Part shown: positions 1 through 7,981 of the stretch, one piece after another
Layout of the letters: every line of letters begins with the position of its first letter
How positions within the stretch are numbered: the stretch's first letter is position 1
Assembly (NCBI GenBank): GCA_937927905.1
Contig: CALFWP010000155.1
Coordinates: 1 to 24,913 of the forward strand
DNA from: an uncultured Neomegalonema sp.
GTDB taxonomy: Bacteria; Pseudomonadota; Alphaproteobacteria; Rhodobacterales; Rhodobacteraceae
Length of the DNA: 24,913 nt
Direction of reading: 5' to 3'
Made by a program: the position numbers and the translations under genes
The notes under the pieces: model-generated
Database searches by the model: none
What the model was told of the DNA's origin: nothing
Seen by the model: only the letters and a program-made list of their open reading frames with translations

Positions 1-2
1 CT

Positions 3-77
3 GCTGAGGCATGGATCAACGTCGCACACATCCGCCTCACCACAAGGCGGCTCGCAAGGTATTGTCATGTCTCGTAG
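3..77 (+). pseudogene. Probable 3' end of an IS5-like transposase (partial at window edge)
   Basis: Reading frame 3 is open from the window edge to a TAG at 75-77 and encodes a tail containing EAWINVAHIRLTTRRLAR. This resembles the last helix of IS5-family transposases, which typically end in a short hydrophobic helix followed by an Arg-Arg-Leu stretch. It is a different sequence from the C-terminus of the complete transposase that follows, so it would be a second, different element. Only 24 codons are visible, so the family call is inference from a short stretch. The remainder lies to the left of the window, and whether that copy is intact cannot be seen. Confidence 0.45.
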
Positions 78-96
78 AGTTTTGAGTCAGGCTCTA

Positions 97-114
97 AGAG
101 ACCGTTTGAAAACT
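97..114 (+). repeat. Left terminal inverted repeat of the IS5-family element
   Basis: The sequence AGAGACCGTTTGAAAACT matches the reverse complement of 980-997 with two mismatches, at the fifth and thirteenth positions. It is preceded by TA at 95-96. Confidence 0.85.
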
Positions 115-178
115 CGTTGATGTATCGTAGCTGTCGTGATCCAAGCTTAGAATGTGGACCCCAGCGACACGAGGCCGG

Positions 179-976
179 ATGGCCGAGATCGAGAAGAAAG
201 CGAAGCGCTACCCGACCGATCTGACCGATGAAGAATGGGTGCAGATCGCTCCTTTGTTGCCGTCTCCTGCGAGAACAGGCCGCCGTCGGGTGGTGGATTT
301 ACGAGAGGTTTTAAACGCCCTTCGTTATCTGGTTCGTACCGGATGTGGGTGGCGATTGCTGCCAAAGGATTTCCCTGCTTGGCAAACGGTCTATTGGTGG
401 TTCCGGCGCTTCGTCGAGATGATGTTGTTCAGAACAATCCACGACATTGCGGTAATGATTGATCGTGAGCGAGCAGGCCGTGAGGCAAGCCCCAGCGCTG
501 GCGTTCTCGACAGCCAAACCGTGAAAGCCCCGGCTCCCGGTGCAAAACGGGCTTATGACGGTGGAAAGAAGACCGTTGGACGCAAGCGTCATATCGCCGT
601 GGATACGGATGGCAGGCTTCTGATGATCAACCTGACACCTGCCAACATCTCTGACAGCGCCGGGGCACAAACAATTTTGGATGCCATCCGAAAACGGTGG
701 CCTTGGGTGAAGCATCTGTTCGCTGACGGAGCCTATGATCGGGGTCAGTTGATGGATAAGGCTGCCTTCCTCGACTTCACGATCGAAGTCGTCAAGCGTA
801 TAGAAAAAGAAGAAGGCTTTAAGGTTCTGCCACGGCGCTGGGTAGTCGAGCGTACCTTCGCTTGGATGACGCGATGGAGGCGGCTTGTCCGTGACTACGA
901 GGCACGCATCGACGTTTCCGAAGCCATGAACCACATCGCTATGGGTAGCCTACTCCTGCGCAGGATCACCCATTGA
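179..976 (+). CDS. IS5-family DDE transposase
   Basis: A 265-residue transposase that would catalyse cut-and-paste movement of the surrounding element. The N-terminal part carries the family pattern YPTDLTDEEW, then GCGWRLLPKDFP and the aromatic stretch WQTVYWWF, typical of the DUF4096-like helix-turn-helix region of IS5 transposases. The catalytic acidic residues can be placed: first Asp in GVLDSQ, second Asp in FADGAYD, and Glu in VVERTFAW, the usual D-D-E arrangement with the R(3)E(6)K-like C-terminal signature. The frame is unbroken and has the usual family length. The ATG at 179 is preferred because homologues begin shortly before the KRYPTDLTDEEW motif. An upstream ATG at 152 would add nine residues that look non-conserved. 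Confidence 0.93.
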   Translation: MAEIEKKAKRYPTDLTDEEWVQIAPLLPSPARTGRRRVVDLREVLNALRYLVRTGCGWRLLPKDFPAWQTVYWWFRRFVEMMLFRTIHDIAVMIDRERAGREASPSAGVLDSQTVKAPAPGAKRAYDGGKKTVGRKRHIAVDTDGRLLMINLTPANISDSAGAQTILDAIRKRWPWVKHLFADGAYDRGQLMDKAAFLDFTIEVVKRIEKEEGFKVLPRRWVVERTFAWMTRWRRLVRDYEARIDVSEAMNHIAMGSLLLRRITH

Positions 977-979
977 TGC

Positions 980-997
980 AGTTTCCAAACGGACTCT
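980..997 (-). repeat. Right terminal inverted repeat of the IS5-family element
   Basis: Read on the minus strand this is AGAGTCCGTTTGGAAACT, pairing with 97-114. It is followed on the plus strand by TA at 998-999. The terminal base at 997 plus the TA make up the TAA stop codon of the neighbouring minus-strand oxidoreductase. Confidence 0.85.
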
Positions 998-1962
998 TAA
1001 AGGGTCAGTGTCATAGGTTGGTAAAGATCTTCGATGACGGCATTGGTGCGCCGTGCGGCTTCTGGGGGAAGAGGGTTTGGGCCGCCTTCCAGCAGATGCG
1101 CTATTGTCTGCTCTATAAAAGGCTGATGTACGTGGTTAGGATCTTTCACATCATAAACTGTGCGCATACCGCCCTGGGACACCACAATCGGAGACGGGGA
1201 GAAAAAGGACATTCTTGCAGATCCTTTGGAACCGAATACCGTCACGTTCTCCTCTTTCTGACCAGCCGAATAAACGCATACCGAAGTTGCAACGACAGTA
1301 TCGTAGCCGATTGTATAACTGACAAAATCTTCAGCCGGGTATACTTCCGACTGGTTACGGACAATTCCGGTGACCTGTCTTGCAGGTCCAAAGACGTAAT
1401 CAAGCCAGTCTAGCGTATGTGACTGCATATCCACAAACAATCCGCCGCCGCCGATTTGCGGGTCGGTTTTCCATGAACAGGCAGGCAGGTTGTCATTTCG
1501 ATCCAAATGCTTGATCAAAACTGAACGCGGTTCTCCTATAGTCCCATCGGTAATAATCTGGCGGAATTTTTCGAAACGTGGCAAAGCGCGCCTATAATAC
1601 GCAGTGATCAGAGGCTGGCCTGTGAATAGAGATGCTTCGATCATGGCATCACATTCGGTCGTGCTAAGCGCCATAGGCTTTTCAACAAGTACGGGCTTGC
1701 CTGCATGCATGGCGCGAATGGTCAGTTCTGCATGACTGTCCGGCGGTGTTGCAATATAGATTGCGTTCACATCCGGGTCGTTCAAAAGCGCATCCGCATC
1801 GGTATACGCTTTCGGTATATTATGTCTGTTTGCATAATCCTGTGCCTTTGACGCCTCACGCCGCATGCATGCGATCACACTGGATCGACGGGCCTTTTGG
1901 AGAGCAGGCCCGCTCTTTACCTCGGTCACACTGCCGCAACCGAGTATCCCCCATCGGATCAT
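997..1962 (-). CDS. Gfo/Idh/MocA-family NAD(P)-dependent oxidoreductase
   Basis: A 321-residue cytoplasmic dehydrogenase-type protein. The N-terminus is a Rossmann fold with the dinucleotide-binding pattern WGILGCGSVTE at residues 4-14. The family signature EKPMAL, whose lysine is usually catalytic, follows near residue 95. The C-terminal alpha/beta domain contains GGGGLFVDMQSHTLDWLDY, where Asp and His occupy the positions that bind substrate in this family. Members act on sugars, inositols or related polyols, and the substrate cannot be deduced here. The end is odd: its TAA stop is built from the last base of the adjacent IS plus the TA target duplication. The fold appears complete, because only a few residues follow the last helix normally seen, but the native C-terminus could have differed slightly. 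Composition looks more A+T-rich than the housekeeping genes to its right. Confidence 0.9.
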   Translation of the reverse strand: MIRWGILGCGSVTEVKSGPALQKARRSSVIACMRREASKAQDYANRHNIPKAYTDADALLNDPDVNAIYIATPPDSHAELTIRAMHAGKPVLVEKPMALSTTECDAMIEASLFTGQPLITAYYRRALPRFEKFRQIITDGTIGEPRSVLIKHLDRNDNLPACSWKTDPQIGGGGLFVDMQSHTLDWLDYVFGPARQVTGIVRNQSEVYPAEDFVSYTIGYDTVVATSVCVYSAGQKEENVTVFGSKGSARMSFFSPSPIVVSQGGMRTVYDVKDPNHVHQPFIEQTIAHLLEGGPNPLPPEAARRTNAVIEDLYQPMTLTL

Positions 1963-2006
1963 AAATCGCCCGTATAAGATGTTGTGTTAAGATGATGTAT
2001 TGTCGA

Positions 2007-2036
2007 ATTACAGTGCAGATTGGTATCTGCGGTCAA
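2007..2036 (-). promoter_or_regulatory. Promoter of the oxidoreductase with a palindrome in its spacer
   Basis: On the minus strand a TTGACC -35 element (2031-2036) is followed after exactly 18 bp by TGTAAT (2007-2012), a good sigma-70 match, placing transcription start about 38 bases before the ATG at 1962. The spacer contains the perfect inverted repeat GCAGAT-N4-ATCTGC (2015-2030). A palindrome in this position would be expected to act as a repressor operator. No regulator gene is visible beside it. Confidence 0.55.
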
Positions 2037-2061
2037 GTGGTACACGCAACTTCTTTAAATT

Positions 2062-2080
2062 TTAGATGGATTTCATCTAA
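2062..2080 (-). terminator. Possible weak terminator after yraN
   Basis: The inverted repeat TTAGATG / CATCTAA (7 bp, 5-nt loop) lies 19 bp downstream of the yraN stop on the minus strand and is followed by an A/T-rich stretch. The stem is A/T-rich and there is no clean run of T, so termination would be weak. It could instead be a protein-binding site. Confidence 0.35.
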
Positions 2081-2098
2081 TAACGTTTAAAATTCTTA

Positions 2099-2497
2099 TT
2101 ACCATTCGTTGAAGAGGACAGCGTTTTCAATCTGTTTGCATTGTCCGTTGGCACCGACAAGAATAACATCAAAACGCATATCTGCAGCCATACTGCCTGT
2201 TTCGGCACTGTAATGAAGTGCAGATGCCTCAAGTCGCGCCCATTGCTTTGCAGAGATAGCAGAAGCAGCCTCCGCATGGGTTGCGCGGGCCTTTACTTCA
2301 ACAAAAATAAGTACATGCTCCGTGCGGGCGATCAGGTCGATTTCACCGTGAGGGGTCCGGTACCTGTGAGCGAGGATTGTATAACCACGTGTTTTAAGAA
2401 ACCGCGCGGCGGTTTCCTCTGCGATCAGGCCGGTGCGATAGGCTTTTGCACCGCGTTCTTTTGCGGCTTTGGATTTCTTTGCACTGTCACCTGCCAT
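2099..2497 (-). CDS. yraN: YraN family protein (UPF0102), nuclease-like fold
   Basis: A 132-residue protein of the UPF0102/YraN family, which has a restriction-endonuclease-like fold and no firmly established function. The hallmark motif is visible: GEIDLIA followed by LIFVEVKAR, giving the E-D...E-x-K arrangement of the PD-(D/E)XK nuclease core at about residues 51-72. A lysine-rich N-terminal tail of about 20 residues precedes the conserved part. It starts 9 bp after the rsmI stop on the same strand, the usual arrangement, so the two are very probably co-transcribed. In many Alphaproteobacteria glutathione synthetase (gshB) follows. Here the next gene is the unrelated oxidoreductase with its own promoter. 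Confidence 0.92.
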   Translation of the reverse strand: MAGDSAKKSKAAKERGAKAYRTGLIAEETAARFLKTRGYTILAHRYRTPHGEIDLIARTEHVLIFVEVKARATHAEAASAISAKQWARLEASALHYSAETGSMAADMRFDVILVGANGQCKQIENAVLFNEW

Positions 2498-2506
2498 GGG
2501 TACGGA

Positions 2507-3385
2507 TCATTTCAATGCCAATGCGCGTTCGTAGACCTGTTTTTTCGGCAGGCCGAGTTCATCGCTGACCGAGCGTGCGGCGTCTTTAACACTGAGTGTC
2601 TCCAGTGCTGTCCGCAGGGCATGATCAAGCATATCCTGTGTCGGTGCTATCCTTTCGCTCGGGCCGATCAAAACGACAACTTCGCCTTTTGGTGCGCCGC
2701 TTTGTTCGTAATAGATGATATGTGATGAAAGCGGGCCACGCCTGACTTCTTCGAATGTTTTGGACAATTCCCGTGCGACAGCGGCAGGCCGGTCGCCGAA
2801 AACTGTGAGCATATCTTCAAGCGAAGCGGCAAGCCGACGGGGGGATTCGTAAAAAATCAGGGTTCCGGCCATACCTGTGAAACTCTGTAGAAATGACTGT
2901 CTTTGTGTTTTTTTGTTCGGCGTAAATCCGCCAAAAGTGAAACGGTCGCTTGGTAGGCCGGACAGTGTCAGGGCCATGACCGCCGCGCAGGGACCGGGTG
3001 TTGCACTTAACCCCCGGCCGGCTTTGATGACTTCCTGTGCGAGACGGTACCCTGGGTCGGCGATCATCGGCGTGCCGGCGTCGGAAACATACACCACACA
3101 TTCCCCATCGCTGATATGACGCAGCAGACGCGGTGTGATCTGTGCCGCATTGTGCTCGTGATAGGCAATCAGGGGACGTCCGTTGATAGAAATGCCGTGC
3201 ATATCCATCAGCCGTCTGGCCATCCTGGTATCCTCGCATGCGATCACATCAGCGCTTCCGAGGGCGTCTAGTGTCCTTAATGTTACATCCCGCGCAGTCC
3301 CGATGGGTGTTGAAAGCAACGTTAACCCGGGCTTTAGTTGCGATTTGGACACTTTTGATACGCCGGATGTCTTTTTGAGGGCCAT
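2507..3385 (-). CDS. rsmI: 16S rRNA (cytidine(1402)-2'-O)-methyltransferase
   Basis: RsmI methylates the ribose of C1402 in the decoding centre of 16S rRNA using S-adenosylmethionine. The tetrapyrrole-methylase fold is recognisable from LLSTPIGTARDVTLRTL (about residues 22-38), EDTRMARRL, the SAM-binding VVYVSDAGTPMIADPG and ATPGPCA, then FTFGGFTPNK and IFYESPRRL, all in the order and spacing of the family. The 292-residue length from the ATG at 3385 is normal. An in-frame ATG at 3427 would add 14 residues; neither start has a strong ribosome binding site. It is divergent from the LppC-like gene and upstream of yraN, an arrangement common in Proteobacteria. Confidence 0.95.
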   Translation of the reverse strand: MALKKTSGVSKVSKSQLKPGLTLLSTPIGTARDVTLRTLDALGSADVIACEDTRMARRLMDMHGISINGRPLIAYHEHNAAQITPRLLRHISDGECVVYVSDAGTPMIADPGYRLAQEVIKAGRGLSATPGPCAAVMALTLSGLPSDRFTFGGFTPNKKTQRQSFLQSFTGMAGTLIFYESPRRLAASLEDMLTVFGDRPAAVARELSKTFEEVRRGPLSSHIIYYEQSGAPKGEVVVLIGPSERIAPTQDMLDHALRTALETLSVKDAARSVSDELGLPKKQVYERALALK

Positions 3386-3497
3386 CACATTCTTTCTTTG
3401 GCCGTATGATCCTTCTATTGTGACCATATAGACCAGAAATAGAAATGCCTTTCTGTCATACTCCGGACAGCTTAAGCCTGGGGACGGATAAGGTAAC

Positions 3498-3503
3498 AGG
3501 AGG
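3498..3503 (+). promoter_or_regulatory. Ribosome binding site that fixes the LppC-like start
   Basis: A perfect AGGAGG lies 4 bases before the ATG at 3508. It selects that codon over an in-frame ATG at 3445, and the protein then begins directly with a lipoprotein signal. Confidence 0.8.
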
Positions 3504-3507
3504 TTGC

Positions 3508-5154
3508 ATGAGCAGAGGTCAATCCATAGCTGGACGTTTTGCTTTTCTCGGGCTTGTTCTGATCGTCAGTGCATGTTCCCAACGCAGTGCTCCGGTCGAT
3601 GTATCTTCCGACCGTCCGTTGCAAACAACGATTATACAGATTCCTCCGCAACCGGTTGCTCCGCAAAGACCACAGAGAATCGTGCGGACTCCTGCGGTAC
3701 AGCCTGCACCCGCCAGACTTCCGCAAACCAGGCCATTCCCGTCAATCGGAGGGGATTTGCCGCCTCCTGACATAAATCCGGTCGTTGCCGAGGTCGGGAC
3801 ACCCCGTCCGCGTGCAGAACAAACACGGCGGCCGCCTCTGGATGGTGGTCCGGCTTCCGGCAACCGACCCTCCGTAGGATATGAGGCTCCACCACCGCCA
3901 CCTGTAGGCTATACTCCGCCCCCAGCGACCACATCGGATGATTATGCAACGCTGCTCGGCGGATCACAGCAGGCCGGTGCTGACGGTGATAACCCGTTTT
4001 TATCCGGCTTTGCCCGTGGACAAGCGGCCCCCGCAGTTATTCCCGGCAGGGAGAACCCGGCTTTACGGTCACCGGGTCCTGTTGCTCCACTCGCTCCCGG
4101 TGAAACTGCTCTCGTAGCGCTTTTAGTCCCGGAAAGTGATCAGCGTAATTCTGTTCGGGTGCTTGCAGACGGTTTGGCAAAGGCGGCATCCCTTGCTGCG
4201 GCTGATATCGGTGAAGCGCGCCTGGAACTGCGCAAATACGATACCGGCGGCGATCCGCGTAAAGCGGCGGAGGCAGCGCAAAATGCCATTGCAGACGGTG
4301 CACGCCTGATCATCGGGCCGCTGTTTTCAGGGTCTGCGGCGGCCGTCCGTCCTGTTGCACAAGCGGCAAACGTGAATGTAATCGCTTTTACCACAGACGG
4401 GTCCGTCCTCGGTGGCGGTCTGTATTCTATCGCCTTTTTGCCTGAAACGGATGTTGACCGCATCGTGTCCTATGCTGCACAGCGCGGGATCAGAAACCTT
4501 GCACTTGCGGTGCCGGATACGCCCTTCGGCGGCGTGATTGCCCGTGCCATGAATGAGGCGGTTGCGCGTTCGGGGGCGAGGCTTGTCAAAACACAGCCTT
4601 TCAAAGAGGATTTCCGCACGCTGGATACAGCGGCACAAGAGTTTGCCGCATTTTATCAGGCCTCGCCAGATGTTAATGGCATTGTTCTGGCGGCCAGTGG
4701 CCGCTCGCTTCAGGGGCTGGCGTCCTTTCTTGCCTTCCGTGATGTCTTGCCGTCAGATGTAAAGTATCTCGGACTTGGATTATGGGATGATCAGGAAACC
4801 TTCCGCGAGGCGACATTGCGCGGCGGGTGGTTCCCGGGCGTTGATCCCGTGCTGAAGAACGATTTCGGTTTCCGCTATGAGCGCGCCTACGGAAATGCGC
4901 CGCCGGAAGTCGCTTTGCTGGGGTATGACGCGGTTTCGGTGGCAGCCGGATTGATCCGGAACGGCGGGTTTTCGCAGCAGGCTTTGCTTTCGCCTACGGG
5001 GTTTACCGGCACCAGCGGTCAGTTCCGTTTTCTGCCTGATGGCCGGAACGAGCGGGCGCTGTCGGTTTTATCCGTGGGGCAGGGAACATTCCAGGTTGTT
5101 GATCCGGCAGCAAGGACATTCGGCACCGAGGTATCCGGTCTGATTGGCGGATAA
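3508..5154 (+). CDS. LppC/LpoA-type penicillin-binding protein activator, lipoprotein
   Basis: A 548-residue predicted outer-membrane lipoprotein. Residues 1-23 form a lipoprotein signal peptide with lipobox VSAC, so Cys23 would be lipidated. Residues about 35-180 are an extended proline-rich linker with runs such as YEAPPPPPVGYTPPP, suited to crossing the periplasm or peptidoglycan. From about residue 200 onward there is a periplasmic-binding-protein fold of the LppC type: VALLVPES, GLAKAASLAAADIG, ARLIIGPLFSG and NVIAFTTDGSV. In Escherichia coli LpoA activates the peptidoglycan synthase PBP1A; in Alphaproteobacteria the role is inferred. It lies divergent from rsmI, and its stop is 4 bp before the preferred glnD ATG, so translation of the two may be coupled. 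Confidence 0.88.
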   Translation: MSRGQSIAGRFAFLGLVLIVSACSQRSAPVDVSSDRPLQTTIIQIPPQPVAPQRPQRIVRTPAVQPAPARLPQTRPFPSIGGDLPPPDINPVVAEVGTPRPRAEQTRRPPLDGGPASGNRPSVGYEAPPPPPVGYTPPPATTSDDYATLLGGSQQAGADGDNPFLSGFARGQAAPAVIPGRENPALRSPGPVAPLAPGETALVALLVPESDQRNSVRVLADGLAKAASLAAADIGEARLELRKYDTGGDPRKAAEAAQNAIADGARLIIGPLFSGSAAAVRPVAQAANVNVIAFTTDGSVLGGGLYSIAFLPETDVDRIVSYAAQRGIRNLALAVPDTPFGGVIARAMNEAVARSGARLVKTQPFKEDFRTLDTAAQEFAAFYQASPDVNGIVLAASGRSLQGLASFLAFRDVLPSDVKYLGLGLWDDQETFREATLRGGWFPGVDPVLKNDFGFRYERAYGNAPPEVALLGYDAVSVAAGLIRNGGFSQQALLSPTGFTGTSGQFRFLPDGRNERALSVLSVGQGTFQVVDPAARTFGTEVSGLIGG

Positions 5155-5158
5155 GACC

Positions 5159-7918
5159 ATGAAAACCACGCCCTTCGCGGCTGTCTCTGAAGGGATAATA
5201 GAATTCGGCAGACCGGAAGAATTTGCCGATCATAGCGTGTTTCGCTCCGCACTGGAACAGGCGGTTGACAGCAGTGATCCGCAAGCGGCGCTGGTTGAGG
5301 CGGCGAGGGAGTTTTTGGACACCGGACGCGCCGCGATCCGGCAGCGGTTTGAAACGCTGCACAATGCGGGGTATCCGGCGGGACGGGTGCTTGCCGCGCT
5401 TCAGGACGAGGTGATCAGCGGTTTGTCCGATGCCGCGCAAATGCTCTATCCGCTGCCCCATCCGACATCAAGTCAGCGTCTTGCAATCGTTGCCGTCGGC
5501 GGGTACGGACGCGGCGGGCTTGCACCGCAATCCGATATCGATCTGTTGTTTCTACTGCCCTATAAACGGACTGCCTGGGCGGAGACATTGGTTGAGACCA
5601 TTCTCTATGCCCTTTGGGATCTGGGGCTGAAGGTCGGACAGGCGACGCGTTCGGTGGATGAATGCCTGCGGCTGGCGAAATCGGATATGACGATCCGGAC
5701 GTCCCTGCTTGAGACGCGGCTGATCACCGGGGATACCGAACTTTATAATGACATGAAAGCGCGGTTATGGATCGAGCTGTTCTCGAAAACCGCACAGGAA
5801 TTTGTAACTGCTAAGCTGGAAGAACGGCATGAGCGCCATGCCCGCACGGGCGATTCGCGCTATATGCTGGAACCGAATATCAAAGAGGGCAAGGGCGCAC
5901 TGCGCGATTTGCACTCGCTGTTCTGGATCGGAAAATACCTTTATAATGCTGACACAGCCGACGATCTGTTGGCCCATGGTATTTTCACTGAAAACGAGGC
6001 ACGGCGCTTTACTGAGGCGGAAGAATTTTTCTGGACGGTGCGGTTCTGGCTGCATTACCTGACCCGCCGCCCGAATGAGCAGCTGACGTTTGAGCGCCAG
6101 GTGGAAATCGCCGGAAACATGGGCTTTACCGATCAGGCAGGGTTAAGCGGCGTTGAACGCTTTATGCGACAATACTTTACCTATGCGAAAGAGGTCGGAG
6201 ATTTAACCCGCATTTTCTGTGCCTCGCTGGAGGCGCAGCATCTGGCCACCAAGCGCAGCGGCGTGCGTCGCCTTTTCGATATGTTTTCACGTTCCGATGG
6301 ACCGGTGCGAATGGAACACGGGCGTATTCTGATTGAAAACCCTCGGGTGTTTCAGGACAACCCTGTTGAAATTATCAAACTGTTCCATCTTGCCGGAACG
6401 ACAAAGACACCTGTGCATCCGCAAACCCTTAAGCTGGTCAGGCGCAATCTGCATGTGATCAATGACACATTGCGTCATGATCCGGAGGCCAATGCGTTGT
6501 TCCTGGATATTCTGTGCGATGGTCCTGATCCGGAAAGTGCTCTGCGTCTCATGAATGAGGCGGGGACTCTGGGGCGTTTCATGCCTGAATTCGGCGAAGT
6601 CGTCTGTATGATGCAGTTCAATATGTATCACCATTATACGGTTGATGAACATACCATCCGTGCCGTCGGTAACCTTGCCCGTATTATACGCGGTGAAGTC
6701 AAGGACGAGGCACCGGTTTCAACCGCAATTATGAGAGGGTCTGTAGACCGCCGCGTACTTTATGTCGCTCTTCTGTTGCATGATATCGGCAAGGGCAGGG
6801 CAGAGGATCATTCTATCGTCGGTGCGCGTCTGGCCGAAGTGATCTGTCCGCGTCTGGGGCTGGATGATGCCGAAACCGAAACGGTCGTCTGGCTTATCCG
6901 TCATCACCTTCTGATGTCTGATACTGCGCAAAAACGTGATCTGTCGGATATACGGACAATACAGGATTTTGCCGCAACGGTGCAAAGCCGCGAGCGGCTC
7001 AAAATGCTGCTGGTGCTGACAACCTGTGATATACGTGCTGTGGGACCGGGGGTCTGGAACGGCTGGAAAGCACAATTGCTGCGCACACTTTACGCGGAGA
7101 CAGAAGCGTTTCTCAGTGCCGGTCATGATGCGATGGCGGCCTCGCGTACCGAGCGGATCGATGAGGCAAAGGACGCGTTGGCCGCGCGGTTGCAGGATTG
7201 GCCTGAAGAGCGCATCGGCACACTTTTAAACCGCCATTATCCTCCGTACTGGCTGGGTCTGGATACCGGTACCCATGAGGTCCATGCGCGTATGCTGGAC
7301 GGCAAGCCCGATGATGCGTTTATCATTGATGCGTCCGGTGATCCGGCTCGCGCGGCGACACGGCTTTGTGTCGCAATGGCGGATCATCCGGGTTTTTTTT
7401 CGCGCGTAACGGGGGCCGTGTCCCTGTCAGGAGCGAATATCGTTGATGCGCGGACATTTACGACCGGCGACGGCATGGCGCTTGCCACGATATGGCTTCA
7501 GGATCAGGACGGTGAAGCCTATGACGATCCGGCACGGCTGAAACGGCTTGAGACAAATATCACGCGGGTGATGTCCGGTGATATAATTGCGCCTGATGAA
7601 TTGCGTGAGCGCGATGTGATCAAGGCCCGGGAACGCAGCTTTACTGTTGCCCCGGATGTCAATTTCGATAATTCCGCTTCGGAGCTTTATACCGTGATCG
7701 AGGTGACAGGGCGCGACCGGCTCGGACTGGTACATGATCTGTCCCGGGCACTTGCGGATCAGAAGGTCAGTATATTCTCGGCGGTTATCGCGACATACGG
7801 TGAGCGTGCGGTTGATACATTTTATGTGAAAGATTTATTCGGACATAAAATCATTAATCCGGTCCGTCAAAAGCGGATTGATGAGGCATTGCGCCATGTG
7901 CTTTTACGCGCCGGATAA
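5159..7918 (+). CDS. glnD: [Protein-PII] uridylyltransferase / uridylyl-removing enzyme
   Basis: GlnD senses glutamine and adds UMP to, or removes it from, PII signalling proteins, controlling nitrogen assimilation. All parts are present in 919 residues: a nucleotidyltransferase domain with GGYGRGGLAPQSDIDLL near residues 114-130, a PII-uridylyltransferase helical region, an HD hydrolase domain with VDEHT and LLHDIGKGRAEDHS (about residues 500-550), and two C-terminal ACT domains starting near residue 735 (MADHPGFFSRVTGA) and 843 (VTGRDRLGLVHDLSRAL). The catalytic Gly/Ser/Asp and His-Asp residues are intact. The ATG at 5159 is chosen; an in-frame TTG at 5144 overlaps the previous gene and would add five residues. 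The following murJ is a common alphaproteobacterial neighbour. Confidence 0.97.
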   Translation: MKTTPFAAVSEGIIEFGRPEEFADHSVFRSALEQAVDSSDPQAALVEAAREFLDTGRAAIRQRFETLHNAGYPAGRVLAALQDEVISGLSDAAQMLYPLPHPTSSQRLAIVAVGGYGRGGLAPQSDIDLLFLLPYKRTAWAETLVETILYALWDLGLKVGQATRSVDECLRLAKSDMTIRTSLLETRLITGDTELYNDMKARLWIELFSKTAQEFVTAKLEERHERHARTGDSRYMLEPNIKEGKGALRDLHSLFWIGKYLYNADTADDLLAHGIFTENEARRFTEAEEFFWTVRFWLHYLTRRPNEQLTFERQVEIAGNMGFTDQAGLSGVERFMRQYFTYAKEVGDLTRIFCASLEAQHLATKRSGVRRLFDMFSRSDGPVRMEHGRILIENPRVFQDNPVEIIKLFHLAGTTKTPVHPQTLKLVRRNLHVINDTLRHDPEANALFLDILCDGPDPESALRLMNEAGTLGRFMPEFGEVVCMMQFNMYHHYTVDEHTIRAVGNLARIIRGEVKDEAPVSTAIMRGSVDRRVLYVALLLHDIGKGRAEDHSIVGARLAEVICPRLGLDDAETETVVWLIRHHLLMSDTAQKRDLSDIRTIQDFAATVQSRERLKMLLVLTTCDIRAVGPGVWNGWKAQLLRTLYAETEAFLSAGHDAMAASRTERIDEAKDALAARLQDWPEERIGTLLNRHYPPYWLGLDTGTHEVHARMLDGKPDDAFIIDASGDPARAATRLCVAMADHPGFFSRVTGAVSLSGANIVDARTFTTGDGMALATIWLQDQDGEAYDDPARLKRLETNITRVMSGDIIAPDELRERDVIKARERSFTVAPDVNFDNSASELYTVIEVTGRDRLGLVHDLSRALADQKVSIFSAVIATYGERAVDTFYVKDLFGHKIINPVRQKRIDEALRHVLLRAG

Positions 7919-7981
7919 CGACCGCAGCAAAACGCATGGCACCGGCGGAACATGCCTCCGCAGGATTGGATATATTCTACC

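Larger units (their letters stand above)
97..997 (+). mobile_element. Complete IS5-family insertion sequence, 901 bp, TA target duplication
   Basis: The two ends form an imperfect terminal inverted repeat, 97-114 against 980-997, matching at 16 of 18 positions around the shared core CCGTTTG. The dinucleotide TA lies directly outside each end (95-96 and 998-999), consistent with a 2-bp target duplication. One transposase gene fills the element and its stop falls 3 bp before the right repeat. An IS5-family member with TA duplication and a single frame fits the IS427-like subgroup, an inference from general family knowledge. Both ends and the gene look intact, so the element may still be mobile. 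The exact outer base is uncertain by about one because TA is self-complementary. Confidence 0.85.

Noticed and set aside
32..50. Hairpin CCGCCT / AGGCGG as a terminator
   Set aside because: There is no T-run on either strand, and it lies within the frame of the probable transposase tail.
311..934. 207-codon open frame on the minus strand
   Set aside because: It is fully antisense to the transposase, whose motifs are intact; the antisense product resembles no known fold.
2141..2725. 194-codon plus-strand frame
   Set aside because: It is antisense to yraN and the end of rsmI, is unusually cysteine-rich, and has no recognisable motif.
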